Source: Sphingomonas glacialis (GTDB lineage Bacteria; Pseudomonadota; Alphaproteobacteria; Sphingomonadales; Sphingomonadaceae). Taken from it: DNA of 64,000 bases. The notes beneath the pieces are model-generated. The model saw only the letters and a program-made list of their open reading frames with translations, did no database searches and was not told the DNA's origin. Within the stretch, counting starts at the first letter, position 1, and every line of letters begins with the position of its first letter. Shown piece after piece: positions 42,730 through 51,398 of this stretch. Both the position numbers and the translations under genes were made by a program. The stretch is taken from positions 868,001 to 932,000 of the forward strand of contig NZ_BNAQ01000001.1 of NCBI RefSeq assembly GCF_014653575.1, given 5' to 3'.

Positions 42730-43521
42730 CTAAAGCAGGAACACGTCGCCGGCGTGAATGACACGCCTGCCGCCATCCGCCAAGCGCAGGATGAGCGCGC
42801 CGTCGCCGTCGAGCCCGCCGAACAGCCCGTCGATCGCCTGGCCGTCAGGCAGCCGCGCGGTAAGCGCGGTGCCGACCGGGTGTGCTCGCTCGAGCCAGCG
42901 CGCGCGGATCGGCGCGAGCCCCTGCCCGCGCCAGATCGCGAGCCAGCGGGAGAAGGCCTCGGCGAGCGTTTCGGCGAAATCGGCAGAGTCTGGGGTTACG
43001 CCGTGCTGGGCAAGGCTGGTGGCCAGCCGATCGGTGTCCTCCGGGTGATGCGCGAGGTTGACGCCGATCCCGACGATGACCGCATCGCCGGCACGCTCGA
43101 GCAAGATGCCGGAAAGCTTGGCCCCGCCGAGGAGCAGATCGTTAGGCCACTTGATCCACATCGTCGCCCCGGCGCAGGCCGGGGCCGCTGGCGCATCGCG
43201 CGCACCGGCCGGTGCATGTCCTAACGCAGCGCCCCCGGCCTCCGCCGGGGCGACGGTATCGGTCAGATAGACGCGAACCACCTCTTCCAAGGCAATCGCA
43301 GCAACCAAAGCCAGCGTAGCCGCCGCCGGATCCCCAGCGCGCACCCGCACCACCGTCGACCCGTAGAAATTCCCGACCGGCGAGGCCCACACGCGCCCCT
43401 GCCGCCCGCGCCCGCCACTCTGCCGCTCGGCCCGCAGCCACACCCCCTCCTCGGCGCCCGCAGCGGCGAGGAGGAGCATATCGGCGTTGGTAGACCCCGT
43501 CTCGGCGACGGTCCGGATCAT
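42730..43521 (-). CDS. birA: Biotin--[acetyl-CoA-carboxylase] ligase carrying an in-frame repeat insertion
   Basis: A 263-residue biotin protein ligase that attaches biotin to the carrier domain of carboxylases. It lacks the N-terminal DNA-binding domain of E. coli BirA, so it should be an enzyme only. Catalytic motifs are TVAETGSTNADML, the biotin/AMP loop SGGRGRQGRVW, and KWPNDLLLGGAKLSGIL. Between VVRVYLTD and MWIKWPND, where homologues connect directly, about 32 Ala/Gly/Pro-rich residues (VAPAEAGGAALGHAPAG and PAAPACAGAT) are inserted; they are encoded by a palindromic repeat. The gene starts 5 bases after the nuoN stop. Confidence 0.93.
   Translation of the reverse strand: MIRTVAETGSTNADMLLLAAAGAEEGVWLRAERQSGGRGRQGRVWASPVGNFYGSTVVRVRAGDPAAATLALVAAIALEEVVRVYLTDTVAPAEAGGAALGHAPAGARDAPAAPACAGATMWIKWPNDLLLGGAKLSGILLERAGDAVIVGIGVNLAHHPEDTDRLATSLAQHGVTPDSADFAETLAEAFSRWLAIWRGQGLAPIRARWLERAHPVGTALTARLPDGQAIDGLFGGLDGDGALILRLADGGRRVIHAGDVFLL
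43162..43255. repeat. REP-like palindromic element inserted inside birA
   Basis: Two 25-base arms (43162-43186 and 43231-43255) are inverted copies of each other that match at 23 positions. They begin with CGTCGCCCCGG and end with its complement. The element is 94 bases long including the central part. It stays open in the birA frame and adds about 32 residues. Related arms occur in the nuoM-nuoL gap near 46501 and 46612. Confidence 0.85.
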
Positions 43522-43526
43522 CGCCG

Positions 43527-44966
43527 TCAGAACAGCGCCTTCGCCGCGAACATCGTCGCCACGCCGAGCGGTGCGAGCAGCAGCCAGCCGACCGGCGACA
43601 CGAACACCGCCGACACCGCGATCACCGCGCTCTCGACCGGCGTCGCGCGGCCCGAATAGGCCTCCGCAGGTTCATCGAAGTACATCACCTTGATGACGCG
43701 CAGATAATAGTACGCACCGATCACCGAGGCGACGAAGCCGACCACGGCCAGCGGATAGAGCCCCGCATTCACGGCTGCTGTAAACACCGCCAGCTTGGCG
43801 TTGAAGCCCAGCAACGGCGGGATACCCGCGAGCGAGAACATGAAGATCGCCATCGCCAGCGCCAGGCCCGGCCGCGCGCGCGACAGGCCAGCCAAGCTCG
43901 CCAGCGTCTCGACCGGCTCGCCCTCGGCATCCTTCATCTGCAGGACGACGACGAAGCTGCCGAGCGTCATCACGACATAGACGGTGAGGTAGAACAGCAC
44001 CGACGCGACGCCCTCCTGCGTGCCGGCGGCAAGGCCGACGAGCAGGAAGCCGACATTGTTGATCGACGAATAGGCCAGCAGCCGCTTGACATTGGTCTGT
44101 CCGATCGCCGCGACCGCCCCGAAGATGATCGACGCGAGCGAGGCGAAGATCACGATCTGGCGCCACTGGTCGGTCGCCGGGCCCATCGCCTCGATCGCGA
44201 CACGCACCGCGAGCGCGACCGCCGCAACCTTCGGCGCCGACGCGAAGAAGGTCGTGACAGGGGTCGGCGCGCCTTCATATACGTCGGGCGTCCACATGTG
44301 GAACGGCACCGCGCTCATCTTGAAGGCGAGGCCAGCAAAGACGAACACCAGCCCGAAGGTCAGGCCGAGCGAATGGCCCGCGCCATACGCCGTCGCGATC
44401 GACGAGAAGAGCGTCGTGCCGCTGAAGCCGTACACCAGCGAGATGCCGTACAGCAGGATGCCGCTCGCCAGTGCGCCGAGCACGAAATACTTGAGGCCCG
44501 CTTCCGCCGAGCGCGTATCGCGCCGCATGAAGCTCGCCAGCACGTACGCCGCAAGGCTCTGCAGTTCGAGACCGACATAGAGCGTCAGCAGATCGCCCGC
44601 CGACACCATCATGCCCATGCCCGCTGCCGAGAGCAGGATCAGCACTGGATATTCGGGACGCAGATCGTCACCGCGGCCTTGCGCGAAGAAGCGTGGCGCG
44701 ATCAGGATCGCAACCGCCGAGGCGACGTAGATCAGCACCTTGGCGTAAGCCGCAAAGGCATCGGCGCGGTACAGCCCTTCGAACGCCGCGCCACCCTTGG
44801 ACGCCGGCCCGAGCAAAGCCAGCCCGGCGCCGATCAGCACCGCGACCGAGGCCCACGACACCAGCCGCGTCGAGCCCTGCCCGCCCCAAGCGGACACCAG
44901 CATCAAAGCGATCGCACCCGCCGCAAGCACCAGCTCGGGCAGCGTCATCAACAGCGAAGCGTTCAT
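43527..44966 (-). CDS. nuoN: NADH-quinone oxidoreductase subunit N
   Basis: A 479-residue antiporter-like membrane subunit of complex I with about 14 hydrophobic segments. It contributes to proton pumping. Family segments are LIGAGLALLGPAS, GLELQSLAAYVLASFMRRD (with the conserved glutamate), AFKMSAVPFHMWTPDVYEGA and RLLAYSSINNVGFLLVGLA, which carries lysine/arginine residues of the proton path. The start overlaps the nuoM stop by ATGA (44963-44966). It is the last nuo gene, directly followed by birA. Confidence 0.97.
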   Translation of the reverse strand: MNASLLMTLPELVLAAGAIALMLVSAWGGQGSTRLVSWASVAVLIGAGLALLGPASKGGAAFEGLYRADAFAAYAKVLIYVASAVAILIAPRFFAQGRGDDLRPEYPVLILLSAAGMGMMVSAGDLLTLYVGLELQSLAAYVLASFMRRDTRSAEAGLKYFVLGALASGILLYGISLVYGFSGTTLFSSIATAYGAGHSLGLTFGLVFVFAGLAFKMSAVPFHMWTPDVYEGAPTPVTTFFASAPKVAAVALAVRVAIEAMGPATDQWRQIVIFASLASIIFGAVAAIGQTNVKRLLAYSSINNVGFLLVGLAAGTQEGVASVLFYLTVYVVMTLGSFVVVLQMKDAEGEPVETLASLAGLSRARPGLALAMAIFMFSLAGIPPLLGFNAKLAVFTAAVNAGLYPLAVVGFVASVIGAYYYLRVIKVMYFDEPAEAYSGRATPVESAVIAVSAVFVSPVGWLLLAPLGVATMFAAKALF

Positions 44967-46492
44967 GGCCGTGCCTCCGCATGTGCCGCGGGTGTGGCCG
45001 GAGCCTTGCCCGGCGTCGGCAGCGAGTCACCCTTGGGCGTCGCGCGTGCGATCCGTGCCTCGAGCGTCGCGACATCGCTGCGCATCGGGGCGAGGAAGCT
45101 TTCCGGATAGACGCCCATCCACAGAGCGACCGCAGCGATCGGCGCCAGCAACGCCATTTCGCGCAAGCTGATGTCCTTCATCGCACGGACGTCGTCATGA
45201 ACGATCTCGCCGAAAACGACACGGCGGTAGAGGTAGAGCATGTAGGCGGCACCCAGGATGATGCCCGTCGTGCAGAGCAAGGTGGCAGTGGTGGAGACAC
45301 GGTAGGTCCCGGCGAGCGAGAGGAACTCGCCGACGAAGCCGCTCGTCCCCGGCAGGCCGATCGAGGCCATCGTGAAGAACAGGAACAGCAGCGCATACCG
45401 CGGCATGTTGATCGCCAGGCCGCCATAGCGCGAGATCTCGCGGGTATGCAGCCGGTCGTAGATTACGCCGACGCACAGGAACAAAGCCGCCGAGACGAGG
45501 CCATGCGACAGCATGACGATCATCGCACCCTCGATGCCCTGCCGGTTGAAGGCGAACAGGCCGATCGTCACGATCGCCATATGCGCGACCGACGAATAAG
45601 CGATCAGCTTCTTCATGTCGGACTGCACCAGCGCGACGAGCGAGGTGTAGATCACCGCCACGGCCGACAAAGCGAGGATCAGCCAGGTCAGCTGCGCCGA
45701 GGCTTCGGGGAACATCGGCAGCGAGAAGCGCAGGAAGCCGTATCCGCCGAGCTTGAGCAACACGCCCGCCAGAATGACCGACCCTGCGGTCGGCGCCTGC
45801 ACGTGCGCGTCGGGAAGCCAGGTGTGGAACGGCCACATCGGCATCTTCACCGCGAACGAGGCGAAGAAAGCAAGCCACAGCCACGTCTGCACCTGCACCG
45901 GGAAATCGGTGTTGAGCAAAGTCGGGATGTCCGAGGTGCCGGCGAAATTCACCATCCACAGCATCGCGACGAGCATCAGCAGCGAGCCGAGCAAAGTGTA
46001 GAGGAAGAATTTGTACGACGCGTAGATCCGGTTCGCCCCGCCCCAGATGCCGATGATCAGGTACATCGGGATCAGGCCGGCTTCGAAGAAGATGTAGAAC
46101 AGGAACAGGTCCTGCGCCGCGAAGGTGCCAATCATCAGGACTTCGGTGATGAGGAACGCCGCCATATATTCCTGGACGCGCTTCTCGATCGCGACCCAGC
46201 TCGCGCCGATGCAGATCGGCATCAGGAAGACGCTGAGCATGACCAGCAGCAGCGCAAAGCCGTCAAGGCCGAGCTTCCAGCTGAACACGCCAAGGCTGCC
46301 GGCATTCTCGACGAACTGCCACTGCGGACCGCCGATGTCGAAGCTGGCCCACAGGCCGATCCCGAGCACGAAATCGATCAGCGTCGCGATCAGCGCGATC
46401 CAGCGTGCGCCCTGCGCACTGACGAAGAGGCACGCGACCGCCGCAAGCGCGGGGATGGCGAGCATCACGGAGAGGATGGGGAAACCGGTCAT
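44963..46492 (-). CDS. nuoM: NADH-quinone oxidoreductase subunit M
   Basis: A 509-residue proton-pumping membrane subunit of complex I. Recognised by LFYIFFEAGLIPMYLIIGIW with the conserved glutamate, AVKMPMWPFHTWLPDAHVQA, MKKLIAYSSVAHMAIVTIGL and LSHGLVSAALFLCVGVIYDR. About 14 transmembrane segments are expected. The gene starts 155 bases after the nuoL stop, the only large gap inside the nuo operon, and that gap is filled with palindromic repeats. Confidence 0.97.
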   Translation of the reverse strand: MTGFPILSVMLAIPALAAVACLFVSAQGARWIALIATLIDFVLGIGLWASFDIGGPQWQFVENAGSLGVFSWKLGLDGFALLLVMLSVFLMPICIGASWVAIEKRVQEYMAAFLITEVLMIGTFAAQDLFLFYIFFEAGLIPMYLIIGIWGGANRIYASYKFFLYTLLGSLLMLVAMLWMVNFAGTSDIPTLLNTDFPVQVQTWLWLAFFASFAVKMPMWPFHTWLPDAHVQAPTAGSVILAGVLLKLGGYGFLRFSLPMFPEASAQLTWLILALSAVAVIYTSLVALVQSDMKKLIAYSSVAHMAIVTIGLFAFNRQGIEGAMIVMLSHGLVSAALFLCVGVIYDRLHTREISRYGGLAINMPRYALLFLFFTMASIGLPGTSGFVGEFLSLAGTYRVSTTATLLCTTGIILGAAYMLYLYRRVVFGEIVHDDVRAMKDISLREMALLAPIAAVALWMGVYPESFLAPMRSDVATLEARIARATPKGDSLPTPGKAPATPAAHAEARP

Positions 46493-46496
46493 TATA

Positions 46497-46632
46497 TCCC
46501 CGTCACCCGGGCGAAGGCCGGGGTCGCTGCGTTGGTGTGTCCGGCGTCAGCCACATTCGGCTGGCCGGCCCCGGCCTGCGGGGTCCCCAAAAAGTAATAC
46601 TTTTTGGGGTGCCCCGGCGCCGGGGCGACGAT
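46497..46632. repeat. Composite palindromic repeat block between nuoL and nuoM
   Basis: The block holds three palindromic parts. A REP-like arm at 46501-46523 (beginning CGTCACCCGGGC) agrees with the birA element in 20 of 23 positions. A near-perfect palindrome, CCCCAAAAAGTA with its complement (46585-46609), has the A-rich then T-rich arms of a terminator hairpin. A GCCCCGGC/GCCGGGGC palindrome lies at 46611-46626. It lies within an operon, so it may tune expression or RNA processing between nuoL and nuoM. Confidence 0.8.
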
Positions 46633-46646
46633 GTTAAGGCGCGCGC

Positions 46647-48794
46647 TCATCGCGTGATCGCCCAGGTGACGGCGCCGGTCAGACCGAGCAGCATGACAAA
46701 GGCATAAGTGTAGACATATCCAGTTTGCAGCTTTCCAGCGACGCGCGAGCCTTGCGACACGACCCAAGCCGAGCCGTTGGGGCCGAGCCGATCGATCGTC
46801 TGCTCGTCACCGCGGTGCCAGAAGAAGCGGCCGATGGCGAAAGCGGGTTTGACGAAGAGCAGGTTGTAGAGCTCGTCGAAATACCATTTGTTGAGCAGGA
46901 AGTCGTAGACCGGGGCATAGGTCTCGGCGAGCTTCCGCGGCGCGTGCGGCGAGCGGATGTAGAAAATGTAGGCGCCGAGCAACCCGGTCAGCATCGCGAT
47001 CGACGCCGACAGTTTCACGCCCAGCGGCACTTCGTGCATCGCGTGCATCAGATGCTCACGGAACGCGATCGCGCCGTGCCAATATTCTTCGCCCGCGCTC
47101 GGCTCGATGAAATAGCCGTGGAACACGAAGCCCGCAGCGATGGCACCGATCGACAGGATGATCAGCGGCAGCAGGATCGGGAACGGGCTCTCGTGCGGAT
47201 GATAGCCGCCAGTGCCATCGCCATGCGTAGTGAACACCGGATGCGCCTGGACGACGTGACCGTGATCATGAGCATGTGGCTCGCTGCCCTGCCCTTCCTC
47301 GGCGGCTTCGCCGTGGTGCGCATGCGCCGCTGTCGTGCCGTGGTCGTCATGGCCGGCGTGCACGGCGTCATGGCCGTGGCCATGCGCGTCGTGGATCGCG
47401 TGCTGGATATGCTCGGACTGCTCCCAGCGCGGCTTGCCCCAGAAGGTCAGGAACATCAGGCGCCACGAGTAGAAGCTCGTCAGCAACGCGACGATGATCC
47501 CGACGATCGACGCGCCGTGCTGGCCCGAAGCCCAGGCCGCCTCGATGATCGCATCCTTCGAATGGAAGCCCGCAAAACCGATCGCGAGCGGGTTGCCGAA
47601 CACGGCCGGGATGCCGACGCCGGTGATCGCCAGCGTGCCCATCATCATCCCCCAGAAGGTGATCGGGATCGATTTCCGCAGGCCGCCATAATAGCGCATG
47701 TCCTGCTCGTGATGCATCGAATGGATCACCGAACCCGCACCGAGGAACAGCAACGCCTTGAAGAAAGCGTGCGTGAAGAGGTGGAACATCGCAGCGCCAT
47801 ACGCACCACAGCCAGCGGCGAAGAACATATAGCCGAGCTGCGAGCAGGTCGAATAGGCGATCACGCGCTTGATGTCGGTCTGCACCAGCCCGACCGTCGC
47901 CGCGAACAGGCAGGTCGCGGCACCCACCGTCATCACGACGGTCAGCGCGAACGGCGAGGTCTCGAACATCGGCGACAGGCGGCACACCATGAACACGCCC
48001 GCGGTGACCATCGTCGCCGCGTGGATCAGCGCCGACACCGGGGTCGGGCCTTCCATCGCGTCGGGCAGCCAGGTGTGGAGCCCGAGCTGCGCCGACTTGC
48101 CCATCGCGCCGACGAACAGCAGCAGGCAGAGCACCGTCATCGTATCGAAGCGGCCGCCGAAGAAGCCGATCGTCGACCCGGCCATCCCGGGCGCAAGCCG
48201 CAGGATCTCGGGAATCGAGACGGTGTTGAACACCAGGTACGTGCCGAAGATGCCGAGCATGAAGCCGAGATCGCCGACGCGGTTGACGACAAACGCCTTG
48301 ATCGCCGCGGCATTGGCGCTGGGCTTGCGGAACCAGAAACCGATCAGGAGGTACGATGCGAGACCGACGCCTTCCCAGCCGAAGAACATCTGGACGAGGT
48401 TGTCCGCGGTCACGAGCATCAGCATCGCGAAGGTGAACAGCGACAGATACGCGAAGAAGCGCGGCTGGTCCGGGTCCTCCTCCATATAGCCCCAGCTATA
48501 CAGATGCACGAGCGCCGAGACCGACGTGACGACGACGAGCATCACCGCGGTCAGCGCGTCGACGCGCAGCGACCAGTCTACCGCCAAGTCGCCCGAATGG
48601 ATCCAGTCGAGCACCGGCGTGACCGTCGCTTCGCCACCACCGAGGTAGTGGATGAAGATCGGCCAGCTTAAAGCGCACGACGCGAACAGCGCACCGGTCG
48701 TTACGACCTTCGGCAGGATCGCGCCGAAGCTCTTGTTCGCGAAGCCCGCGACGATCGCCGCGAGCAGCGGCAGGAAGACGATGAAGAGGATCAC
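46647..48794 (-). CDS. nuoL: NADH-quinone oxidoreductase subunit L with His-rich loop
   Basis: A 715-residue proton-pumping subunit, longer than the roughly 610-residue E. coli protein. Core motifs are NLVQMFFGWEGVGLASYLLI, KSAQLGLHTWLPDAMEGPTP and IKRVIAYSTCSQLGYMFFA. The C-terminus has the long lateral-helix region characteristic of NuoL. The extra length is a polar loop at about residues 462-534 with 20 histidines, many in HGHGH, HAHH and HAHDHGH clusters. The start is GTG 48794, with AGGGG 9 bases upstream; nuoK ends 5 bases before it. Confidence 0.96.
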   Translation of the reverse strand: MILFIVFLPLLAAIVAGFANKSFGAILPKVVTTGALFASCALSWPIFIHYLGGGEATVTPVLDWIHSGDLAVDWSLRVDALTAVMLVVVTSVSALVHLYSWGYMEEDPDQPRFFAYLSLFTFAMLMLVTADNLVQMFFGWEGVGLASYLLIGFWFRKPSANAAAIKAFVVNRVGDLGFMLGIFGTYLVFNTVSIPEILRLAPGMAGSTIGFFGGRFDTMTVLCLLLFVGAMGKSAQLGLHTWLPDAMEGPTPVSALIHAATMVTAGVFMVCRLSPMFETSPFALTVVMTVGAATCLFAATVGLVQTDIKRVIAYSTCSQLGYMFFAAGCGAYGAAMFHLFTHAFFKALLFLGAGSVIHSMHHEQDMRYYGGLRKSIPITFWGMMMGTLAITGVGIPAVFGNPLAIGFAGFHSKDAIIEAAWASGQHGASIVGIIVALLTSFYSWRLMFLTFWGKPRWEQSEHIQHAIHDAHGHGHDAVHAGHDDHGTTAAHAHHGEAAEEGQGSEPHAHDHGHVVQAHPVFTTHGDGTGGYHPHESPFPILLPLIILSIGAIAAGFVFHGYFIEPSAGEEYWHGAIAFREHLMHAMHEVPLGVKLSASIAMLTGLLGAYIFYIRSPHAPRKLAETYAPVYDFLLNKWYFDELYNLLFVKPAFAIGRFFWHRGDEQTIDRLGPNGSAWVVSQGSRVAGKLQTGYVYTYAFVMLLGLTGAVTWAITR

Positions 48795-48799
48795 GAAAT

Positions 48800-49105
48800 T
48801 TACCCCTGCATCCGGTTGGCGTCGTCGACCGAGATCGTCCCGCGGCTACGGAAATAGATGACGAGAATGGCGAGCCCGATCGCGGCCTCACCCGCCGCGA
48901 CGGTCAGCACGAACATCGCGAACACCTGGCCGACGAGATCGTGGAGATACCCCGAGAAGGCGACGAAGTTGAGGTTTACCGCGAGCAGGATCAGCTCGAC
49001 CGCCATCAGCATGACGATGAGGTTCTTGCGGTTGGCGATGATGCCGAGCACGCCGAGCGCGAACAGGATCGCGCCGACCACGAGATAATGGCCGAGACCA
49101 ATCAC
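48800..49105 (-). CDS. nuoK: NADH-quinone oxidoreductase subunit K
   Basis: A 101-residue membrane subunit with three transmembrane helices ([59 protein letters not shown]). The glutamates in MAVELIL and AAGEAAIG are the conserved charged residues of the proton path. It starts with GTG, overlapping the nuoJ stop by 4 bases. Confidence 0.97.
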   Translation of the reverse strand: MIGLGHYLVVGAILFALGVLGIIANRKNLIVMLMAVELILLAVNLNFVAFSGYLHDLVGQVFAMFVLTVAAGEAAIGLAILVIYFRSRGTISVDDANRMQG

Positions 49106-49713
49106 AGCTCAATTCCCTTGCCGACGGTAGGTTGCGTGTTGCGCGTGGCATCCTGCGGACGCCGCGCGTTCTGGCGGCTGACATTCTGCGCGCGCGCGCC
49201 CTTGCGCTCGCGGTGCGTCAGCACGATCGCGCCGATCATCGCGACGAGCAGCACGAGCCCCGCCCCCTCGAACACGAACAGGTAACGCGTGTAGAGCAGC
49301 ATCCCGAGCGCCTCGATGTTCGGCAGCGTGTCGGGCGTCGGCGCGGCGCGGCGCGCGAGCTCGATCTTGCCGGCGCTCCAGGCACCGAACGCGACCATGA
49401 TCTCGGCGGCGAGACCGACCGCGAACACCGCGCCGATCGCCGCATATTTGGCGAAACCGGCGCGCAGCTCGGCAAAGTCGATGTTGAGCATCATCACGAC
49501 GAACAAGAACAGCACCGCGACCGCGCCGACATAGACGATGACGAGCAGCATCGCGATGAACTCGGCGCCGACCAGGACCATGAGGCCGGCAGCGTTGAAG
49601 AAGGCCAGGATCAGCCACAGCACGGCGTGCACCGGATTGCGCGCGGTGATGGTCAGCGCGGCGGACGCGATGACCAGACCAGCGAACAGGTAAAAGGCGA
49701 TTGCTTGGATCAC
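49102..49713 (-). CDS. nuoJ: NADH-quinone oxidoreductase subunit J
   Basis: A 203-residue membrane subunit with five hydrophobic segments. Family landmarks are [39 protein letters not shown] with the conserved tyrosine-valine-glycine turn, and [20 protein letters not shown]. The C-terminus ends in a polar Arg-rich tail. The start is GTG, 33 bases after nuoI. Confidence 0.96.
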   Translation of the reverse strand: MIQAIAFYLFAGLVIASAALTITARNPVHAVLWLILAFFNAAGLMVLVGAEFIAMLLVIVYVGAVAVLFLFVVMMLNIDFAELRAGFAKYAAIGAVFAVGLAAEIMVAFGAWSAGKIELARRAAPTPDTLPNIEALGMLLYTRYLFVFEGAGLVLLVAMIGAIVLTHRERKGARAQNVSRQNARRPQDATRNTQPTVGKGIEL

Positions 49714-49746
49714 GGAATCAGTGGGCCCCTCTAAGTCGCGTGGCGC

Positions 49747-50232
49747 TTAACGGTACGGTGCATCGGCGGCAAGGTTCGCCGCGATGGCGCTTTCCCAGCG
49801 GTCGCCGTTGGCGAGCAGTTTCGCCTTGTCGTAGATCAGCTCTTCGCGCGTTTCGGTCGCATATTCGAAGTTCGGGCCTTCGACGACGGCGTCGACCGGG
49901 CAGGCTTCCTGGCACAGGCCGCAGAAGATGCACTTGGTCATGTCGATGTCGTAGCGCGTCGTGCGGCGGCTGCCGTCGTCGCGCGGCTCGGCCTCGATCG
50001 TGATCGCCTGTGCCGGGCACACCGCCTCGCACAGCTTGCACGCGATGCAGCGTTCCTCGCCGTTCGGATAGCGCCGCAGCACGTGCTCGCCACGGAAACG
50101 CGGCGAGATCGGGTTCTTCTCGAACGGATAGTTGATCGTCGCCTTGGCCTTGAAGAAATATTTCAAGGTCAGCGTGTGCGCCTTGAGAAATTCCCAGAGC
50201 GTGTACGACTTGATGATCTGCCCGATGTTCAC
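49747..50232 (-). CDS. nuoI: NADH-quinone oxidoreductase subunit I
   Basis: A 161-residue peripheral subunit carrying iron-sulfur clusters N6a and N6b. The two motifs [12 protein letters not shown] and [12 protein letters not shown] each supply the cysteines of a 4Fe-4S cluster. It hands electrons on to NuoB. The start is GTG 50232, overlapping the nuoH stop as GTGA; a longer frame upstream belongs to the end of nuoH. Confidence 0.97.
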   Translation of the reverse strand: MNIGQIIKSYTLWEFLKAHTLTLKYFFKAKATINYPFEKNPISPRFRGEHVLRRYPNGEERCIACKLCEAVCPAQAITIEAEPRDDGSRRTTRYDIDMTKCIFCGLCQEACPVDAVVEGPNFEYATETREELIYDKAKLLANGDRWESAIAANLAADAPYR

Positions 50233-51398
50233 GAGCGCTTCTCCGTCTGGTTCGCGGACGCGGTCTGGCACACGCCATCGGTGGGATAGCGCTGACGACC
50301 ATCGTCATAGAGATATTGCTTGGAATAGACCCGGTCCTGCGGGGCGCACTCGGTGCCGACGCGGGTGAGCATCAACACGCCCGAGACGAGGAACACCCAG
50401 AACAGCGACAGCGGCAAGAAGATCTTCCAGCCCAGCCGCATCAGCTGGTCGTAGCGGTACCGCGGCACGGTCGCCTTCACCCAGCTGAACAGGAAGAAGA
50501 ACACCAGCATCTTGAGGAAGAGCCAGATGATCCCCGGGACCATGTACAGGATCGGGATGTCGAGCGGCGGCAGATAGCCACCCCAGAACAACGTCGCGTT
50601 GAGCGTGCACATCAGGATGACGTTGGCATATTCGCCAAGCCAGTAGAGCGCGAACGACATCGACGAATATTCGGTCTGGTAGCCGGCGACGAGCTCGCTC
50701 TCCGCCTCGGTCAGATCGAACGGTGCGCGCTGCGTCTCGGCGAGCGACGAGATGAAGAACACCACCGCCATCGGGAAGAGCAGCGGGTTGATGAAGAAGC
50801 CGTTGATCAGGCCGAAGCCCATGCCCTTCTGCGCCTGAACGATGTTCGTCAGGTTGAAGCTGCCGGTCCACAGCACGATCGAGATCAGCACGAAGCCGAT
50901 CGCGACTTCATACGACACCATCTGCGCCGCAGCGCGGATCGCCGAGTAGAACGGATATTTCGAGTTGGACGACCAGCCGGCGAGGATGATGCCGTACACA
51001 CCGAGCGACGAAGCCGCGAGCACGTAGAGCAGACCGACATTGATATCGGCGATCGCCGCGCGCGCATCGAACGGCACCACCGCCCACACGATCAACGCCA
51101 CCGTGAAGGTGATGATCGGCGCGAGCAGGAACAGCACCTTGTTCGACGCGGACGGGATGATGGTTTCCTGCAGGAACACCTTCAGACCGTCGGCGAACGA
51201 CTGGAGCAGGCCGAACGGCCCGACCACGTTGGGGCCGCGACGCAGCGCCATCGACGCCCAGATCTTGCGATCGGCATAGATGATCATCGCGACCGACAGC
51301 ATCAGCGGCAGCGCGACGAGCAGGATGTCCATCAGCGTGGCGGCGAACCACGCCCAACCATAGTCCCAGCCGAAGCGATAGGTGAAGAAGGAGGTCAT
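50229..51398 (-). CDS. nuoH: NADH-quinone oxidoreductase subunit H
   Basis: A 389-residue membrane subunit that helps form the quinone site. Motifs are [57 protein letters not shown] and [13 protein letters not shown]. The protein carries about 40 extra polar residues after its last helix ([20 protein letters not shown] and following), with two cysteines, which is longer than usual. It starts at ATG 51398, overlapping the nuoG stop by ATGA. Confidence 0.96.
   Translation of the reverse strand: MTSFFTYRFGWDYGWAWFAATLMDILLVALPLMLSVAMIIYADRKIWASMALRRGPNVVGPFGLLQSFADGLKVFLQETIIPSASNKVLFLLAPIITFTVALIVWAVVPFDARAAIADINVGLLYVLAASSLGVYGIILAGWSSNSKYPFYSAIRAAAQMVSYEVAIGFVLISIVLWTGSFNLTNIVQAQKGMGFGLINGFFINPLLFPMAVVFFISSLAETQRAPFDLTEAESELVAGYQTEYSSMSFALYWLGEYANVILMCTLNATLFWGGYLPPLDIPILYMVPGIIWLFLKMLVFFFLFSWVKATVPRYRYDQLMRLGWKIFLPLSLFWVFLVSGVLMLTRVGTECAPQDRVYSKQYLYDDGRQRYPTDGVCQTASANQTEKRS

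Noticed and set aside
43162-43255. The birA palindrome as a transcription terminator or CRISPR-like repeat
   Set aside because: It lies in the middle of an intact reading frame, has no T run, and there are no regularly spaced copies or spacers.
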